Positions 59,478-64,000 of a stretch of DNA of 64,000 bases are shown piece after piece. A model generated the notes under the pieces. That model made no database searches and was not told where the DNA came from. It worked only from the letters and a program-made list of their open reading frames with translations. Origin of the DNA: Plantago elongata (lineage: Eukaryota; Streptophyta; Magnoliopsida; Lamiales; Plantaginaceae); NCBI GenBank assembly GCA_036897095.1, contig JAYMSP010000125.1:1-64000 (forward strand), in the 5' to 3' direction. Position numbers and translations under genes: made by a program. Positions within the stretch are counted from its first letter, which is position 1; every line of letters starts with the position of its first letter.

Positions 59478-60007
59478 TTAAAAATAAAATTTCGTATTGA
59501 AGTTTTAGTAATACGATTCACTAATAAATCGTAACAAGTGAGACCATCTTTAACTAAATGCAAATGATCCCCCGACATTAGCAAAAGTTTGAACAAACCC
59601 TTCTTCTCCGATATTTGAAGAGTAACTGGGATTTGAATTTGAACCGCAACCTCATCATTGTAATTAGGATTTTGTCAAACGAGCATATATAGAAAAATGT
59701 GTATGTGCGTGTTTGCGGTGGTGGTTGATGGGAGAGAAAATTAATGATATTTCGGATTCATGTGAATGATAATATATAATAAAATAAGAAATGATATATT
59801 CTCTCTAATATAAAGAGCTTTGTTGTTAGTTGAAAATGTTCCTATTCATGTGAATAATAATGAAGTCCAACTATTTATGTAGCCATAACAGGTTCAACCA
59901 TTCAATTCTGTTGCAATTTTCTTTTTGTTTGCATTTCCTCAAAATTTTTCAGAAAACTCAGCGAAAGCATGGAACAATACAAAATCAAAGAACAACTTTC
60001 TCATACA
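59478..60007. other. Spacer between PPR copy 2 and the ZIP gene
   Basis: AT-rich, no gene. The right end is probably ZIP 3' untranslated region. Confidence 0.4.
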
Positions 60008-61539
60008 TCAAGCCCATATCGCTAATAGGGACATGCATCCAGTTCCCAGAAGAAGAGCAGCATTGGCACCCAACTGAAGCTTCCCATTGTTCTGCATTTT
60101 CGAACTCATAAAATCGGGTGCCAGAAGATCCACCAGCGCCATATAAATCAGTATTCCTGCTGATGCCGAGTTGAACACTCCTTCCACAATAAGTGCCGTT
60201 GGGCTTGTCTCACTATATACACTGCTTATTCCCATTCCGACTCCAATTCCAATTGGAGTTGTCAAAGAGAAGAAAGCTGCCATAGTTGACACTACCTTCA
60301 GATCGAACTTCGCCTGCACAAGTCACAGACTGATCCTTTTAGTTACAAAACAACACATTATCCGACTCTGTAGTAGCAGCAGTGGCAGTAGTAGTAGTAG
60401 TAGTAGTAGTAGTTTACGATCGAATTGAGGAAAATGTGTACCTGAGTAATACAACCTCCAAGGCCTATACCCTCAAAGAATTGATGGAAGGACAAAGCAG
60501 CAATCAGAGGCTTAATAGTCTTGGGACTTTGTGAAGCACCCAAAGCAATTCCAATGATCACTGAGTGGACTATGATTCCCAGTTCCAAAACCTTCATTCA
60601 ACAATCACAGAACAATACATTACAATCACATACTGAAACGGTGAGTTCATATTTGCAAAAGCTTCCGACTGCAACTATTATGAAATGATTAGGCGAAGCA
60701 GAATATTTTTTTCTAGAGAATTTGATGTTCTACACCTCTGGCTTACTCACCAGTCGACCACCTTCTGCCTATCAAAGATAATCACTTAAATTATACGATT
60801 TCCAGATTAACCTGGCCTGTTTGACAATGTGATGAAAACTGAATTCAAATGCAAATGCCTTTTTTGCAAAATAAGAAATTGTATAGATTCTATCATGATA
60901 AATACTCACAAAATCTTAATTTTATACTAATTCAATGAAAATTTGTACCTGAGCGATTACACGGTGACGAAGAAGTTCCGACTTATCAGAATCGGAATCC
61001 AACGAGACTGCCCCGTGCGAATGGCCATGTGTAGCATGAGTATGCACCGGAACCACCACCCCTGATTCTGTATCCTTCACATCCTCCTCACCCTTCGAAT
61101 TTGCCTTCCTCCTATAGAACCCCGTTGCGTAAGTATCAACCATGAGCGTTCCAATCGCAGCAACCATAGCAATCAATCCCGTGAATGGAAAGTCCCCCCA
61201 TGGTTGAGGACTAATGCACGGTGATGTCAGGCTCTCGAATGCATCAGGCAGAACGTGTATAAAACCTGTCGACAAGATCACTCCAGCTGCAAAGGCTTTC
61301 AACATGAGGAAAATCGGTTTTTCTGGTCTCAATGCAGGAACAACTTTCCCTAATGCTGGGAGACAAACACCTACCGCACTCGCCAAAAAGATGCACGCAA
61401 TCGCAACGTACTGGTACTTTCGTGCCAGGACTTTGTCGTGATCCTCATCTTCGGGATCACATGTGCAGTCCCCGAAAACTGCATAGGGGATCAGTAACAA
61501 CAGGGCGAAAAACAGAGTTTTCGATGAGGATTTCAACAT
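60008..61539 (-). CDS. ZIP-family zinc/iron transporter
   Basis: Membrane importer of divalent metals (Zn, possibly Fe) into the cytosol. Three exons on the minus strand, 61539-60949, 60591-60442 and 60313-60008, give 348 residues. A signal peptide ([15 protein letters not shown]) precedes an extracellular Cys-containing segment ([13 protein letters not shown]). Then come TM1-TM3, a His-rich cytosolic loop ([11 protein letters not shown]) and TM4-TM5 with the ZIP signature [12 protein letters not shown] and [14 protein letters not shown], which carry the metal-binding His, Asn/Ser and Glu. The last exon gives TM6-TM8, ending SLLAIWA. The ATG was chosen because the longer frame starts only with GTG. 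Closest to plant ZIP/IRT clade members; the exact metal is not decidable here. Confidence 0.93.
60380..60412 (+). repeat. (GTA)n microsatellite in ZIP intron 2
   Basis: About ten GTA/AGT units with a few GCA variants at the left. Simple-sequence repeat within the intron. Confidence 0.9.
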
Positions 61540-61702
61540 GGATGGTTTAAAAACAGAAGGGTTTTTCGTTTTCACTGAATCTTGCTCGAATTGAGGTGAA
61601 ATCTGAAGAGTCAGTGATCATATACATGATCCTATATGTAGAAAATTTTAATCTGAAATTATGAGCTCACAATAACTGATGAAAATTTACAATGTCGACA
61701 TG

Positions 61703-61713
61703 TTATATATAGT
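61703..61713 (-). promoter_or_regulatory. Probable TATA box of the ZIP gene
   Basis: Minus-strand CTATATATAAC lies about 165 bases upstream of the ZIP ATG, implying a leader of ~130 bases. Plausible but untested. Confidence 0.45.
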
Positions 61714-62149
61714 TTGGAAAAGTGCCGTTCAAAATATACTCCAGTATGGTAAAATCTAAGGATTATGACATCATTAGAATAGTTTTTACTCTTCACGTTA
61801 CCGAAATTAACTCATACTCTGATTCTGTGTCAGTTTGTGTTTGGTTTAGAATTACCATTCAACTAGAGTTCGATCTATTCTTATTTGTCTACTTTAATTT
61901 ATTATAATTTCCTATTTATTTCTCAAACTTAAATTCAATTTCAAACCCAATTCAATTACAATTCAATTCTTACTTAATTCTCAACATACAATACTCAATT
62001 AAAATTTTATAACAACAGTAATTTTAACAACTCAACTATAATTTAAGAGATTATTACACCCAAGATGATTTCAAAAGTGATAATCTTTCCGCTAGAGGAG
62101 TAAATATAGTTTATTTGGTAGTTTAGCTAAAGAATGTGTATTATACATG
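61714..62149. other. AT-rich spacer
   Basis: No gene. Repetitive CAATT words around 61930-61980. Confidence 0.4.
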
Positions 62150-62310
62150 TTACTGGCCGGCAGTAACCGCTATGTGTTGACCGGATTCGTCGATGTGCCA
62201 TTGGTCAGCCGGAATTCGGCTAGCAAGAGGTCGGAGAGCTCCGATCGGAGCTTCTAGATCTGGTCAGATCTCGATCTGGCGAAGATTGAGATCTGGCCAG
62301 AATCGAATCG
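62150..62310. repeat. Palindrome-rich GC island
   Basis: Three dyads lie in 160 bases: GTTACTG/CAGTAAC arms around GCCGG at 62150-62168; a perfect 16-bp palindrome AGCTCCGATCGGAGCT at 62237-62252; and 17-bp arms at 62260-62276 and 62284-62300 (CTGGTCAGATCTCGATC / GATTGAGATCTGGCCAG) around a 7-base loop. The surroundings are AT-rich. Probably transposon-derived. Confidence 0.75.
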
Positions 62311-62687
62311 GTTTAACCTTTTTTTAGTTATTTATATTTTTGCAGTTCATTGGTGCTAATGAGACCCGGTTTTGACTGTAAACAGTCCAATTTAACTGTT
62401 TTTAATTTGTTTTCCTGCATTTATACTGATTCCTCTCAATTGTTTGATATACATATTGCTTAATGTTTGATGAACATGTTGTAATTTGTAACTTAATTTT
62501 GTATGATGCATTTAATAATTATTCTAACAAGTGTTATTCTATTTGTAACTTATGTTTTGTTGTATTACATAATATGCCCCGATTGTTGTTGTGTAATTAT
62601 TTATTTTTGTATTTTGCATGTTATTTTAATTTTTACGAATTATGTGTCTAATTTATTACTACAGTTTGTAGCTTCTGTCGGGCTGGC
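62311..62687. other. T-rich spacer
   Basis: T-rich DNA between the palindrome island and the hairpin. Short open stretches here do not look coding. Confidence 0.4.
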
Positions 62688-62768
62688 AGCCCTCACAGAT
62701 GCCAAGCTGAGGCTCTGGCAGTCTTCATGCATGGCTGCCAGCCTGAGACGCTGGCAACCGTGAGGGCT
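62688..62768. repeat. Imperfect hairpin, ~34-base arms
   Basis: Arms at 62688-62721 and 62735-62768. The outer 9 bases (AGCCCTCAC/GTGAGGGCT), an inner TGCCA/TGGCA and the stem end CTGGCAG/CTGCCAG pair, with a mismatched middle and a 13-base loop. GC-rich, in an AT-rich context. Confidence 0.75.
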
Positions 62769-63094
62769 ATCAGGCGCACGTTGTGGTCAGTCTATACTTC
62801 TCATCAATCCAGTTTTTTTCATTTTAAAATAATTTTTTAGCGAATTAATTAGTTATTTAAATAAACAAACGCAACAACATTATAATAAACACCATAAACT
62901 TAAAATTAAGACAATGAGAATTAAATAATACCTTTTGAAGACATCTCTTCTCATCCCTTATTTGTTTGTTTAATGTACCCATGTAGTATTGAATATATAT
63001 TCAGTGAAAATCTGGAGTTTTGTGGTATATTTGATAAATATGGGACTAACACTACTTTTGAAACTTTTTATAATATACTAAAAGGTGTCCTGCG
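62769..63094. other. AT-rich spacer
   Basis: Nothing recognisable. Confidence 0.4.
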
Positions 63095-63115
63095 TTTAGT
63101 AAAATATGTCCTGCG

Positions 63116-63510
63116 TCAAACATTACTGTTTGTGAAAGGTTGTCTTCAACATGAGTTTTTGAAAGCAAAGCCAATATTGGAAGAAATGGTCTGAGAAGGA
63201 TTGTCGCTCGACAAAGCTACATTTTACATGTTGCGTCGTCATTTTGAATGTGGCGGTGGAGATAAAAATCTTTTGTATATGATTAAAGCTCTTGAACCAA
63301 AAGATTGTTAAGCCAGATTCTGCTTCTAGAGTGAAGTTAGGTTCAAGACTTCTGTAGGATAAAAACCAGCAATGAACAGGTAACCACTATCGATATTGCA
63401 GTTTATTCCTATGATGTTTGCTTGTTTCTCATGCTTCATAGTTCATATGCAATGCATTTCAAATGTCTGGATTACATTCTCAGGTTAATGATATTGCTGT
63501 TTATATTCTT
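63116..63510 (+). pseudogene. PPR 3'-end relic with duplicated 3' flank
   Basis: 63116-63310 carries the C-terminal codons of the same PPR family (FVKGCLQHEFLKAKPILEEM, then LSLDKATFYMLRRHF, ending ALEPKDC and TAA), interrupted by a TGA at 63192-63194. The following 200 bases match the 3' flank of copy 1 (20237-20450), for example CTAGAGTGAAGTTAGGTTCA, ATATGCAATGCATTTCAAAT and CATTCTCAGGTTAATGATAT. The N-terminal and central repeats are absent. Confidence 0.88.
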
Positions 63511-63732
63511 TCAACTATACCTTATTCTTCATATATTGTTTAAAAGTGAAAACATTGATTCATTTGCAAGTATAATATAATTTTGAGTACTGAGAAGCAT
63601 GGTATTACAGCTATAAGCAGAATTGCAAAGCTTTCAACTTTCATGGTTTCTTTTTCTGTTACATTTCAGTCCTGTTTTAGAGGATGAGTTTGACAAAGCA
63701 GGATATATAAGCCTTGTTATTCTATATTGCTA
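63511..63732. other. Spacer before the edge UGT
   Basis: Contains GAGGATGAGTTTGACAA at about 63679, also seen near copy 1's 3' flank. Otherwise featureless. Confidence 0.4.
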
Positions 63733-64000
63733 TCACTGTATGTTACTGAACACACTCTCAGTGAATTGTTTGATGGAATTCAATGATGAACCTCCATCTG
63801 CAACTGCGATCCTGCTTTTGATTTTCATTTGCTCAACATTGGCTCTCACATTACTGTCAGAATCCATCAATTTCCTGATCCCTTTCTCTATGACATCGGC
63901 TGAGACGATCACATCACTGCCCTTCTGGTAGTCCATTTTTATCTCCACAGCCAGTTCCAAATCCTCCACCAATTCAAAAGCATTCATCGTTTGCTCTGCA
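63733..64000 (-). CDS. UDP-glycosyltransferase, C-terminal part (copy D), cut by window edge
   Basis: The last 89 residues of a UGT71-like enzyme. The frame enters from the right edge within the end of the PSPG box (AEQTMNAFELV, where A-C have AEQQ), then LELAVEIKMDYQKGSDVIVS and the usual C-terminal helix, to a stop at 63733. MDYQ parallels MDYREE of copies A and B. Whether the full gene is intact cannot be judged from here. Confidence 0.85.
   Translation of the reverse strand, partial: AEQTMNAFELVEDLELAVEIKMDYQKGSDVIVSADVIEKGIRKLMDSDSNVRANVEQMKIKSRIAVADGGSSLNSIKQFTESVFSNIQ

Overview
The window is nuclear DNA of a flowering plant. Evidence: introns with GT..AG borders, a plant CBP/p300-type acetyltransferase, a hybrid proline-rich cell-wall protein, P-class PPR genes, F-box/kelch-type genes, a UGT71-like glycosyltransferase cluster, and AT-rich intergenic DNA full of MITE, SINE and retrotransposon remnants. 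The protein flavour (UGT71-like copies in series, a menthol-type SDR) fits an asterid, possibly Lamiales. That placement is inference.

Layout. 1-0.9 kb: right half of a decayed PIF/Harbinger transposon. 1.1-1.45 kb: processed pseudogene of ribosomal protein eL33. 3.4-15.7 kb: complete HAC1-like histone acetyltransferase gene (+, 16 coding exons). 16.9-18.2 kb: hybrid proline-rich protein with a 48-nt repeat array. 18.75-20.24 kb: broken PPR gene. 21.0-22.0 kb: F-box gene (-). 22-26.3 kb: AT-rich desert with a ~380-bp higher-order tandem repeat and a short SINE. 26.3-27.6 kb: five-exon SDR gene (-), with a decayed inverted copy beside it (27.8-28.5 kb) carrying a MITE. 29.0-31.0 kb: F-box gene (-) plus a deleted tandem copy. 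31.57-33.36 kb: small LTR-element fossil with matching target-site duplications. 36.8-38.0 kb: secreted LRR protein. 38-42.6 kb: MITEs, a PPR relic and one unidentified coding-like fragment. 43.4-48.1 kb: RUG3 (-, six exons), with a long inverted repeat in an intron. 49.0-49.7 kb: small lysine-rich plant protein. 50.0-57.1 kb: three UGTs, with a fourth entering at the right edge (63.73 kb). 58.0-59.3 kb: second broken PPR gene. 60.0-61.5 kb: ZIP metal transporter (-). 61.6-63.7 kb: palindrome-rich island and another PPR 3'-end relic.

How it fits together. The single-copy housekeeping or regulatory genes (HAC1, RUG3, ZIP, LRR) look intact. Three families are in birth-and-death turnover: PPR (four copies or relics, none clearly intact), F-box (one intact, one deleted) and UGT (three intact, one partial). 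No operon-like or clearly co-functional system is visible. The UGT cluster next to an SDR is suggestive of specialised metabolism but the two are 23 kb apart and nothing links them directly. The most informative observations are the ~98-bp SINE family with clean target-site duplications, the dispersed PPR relics sharing a 3' flank, the inverted SDR pseudogene, and the RUG3 intron inverted repeat whose outer end abuts a splice acceptor.
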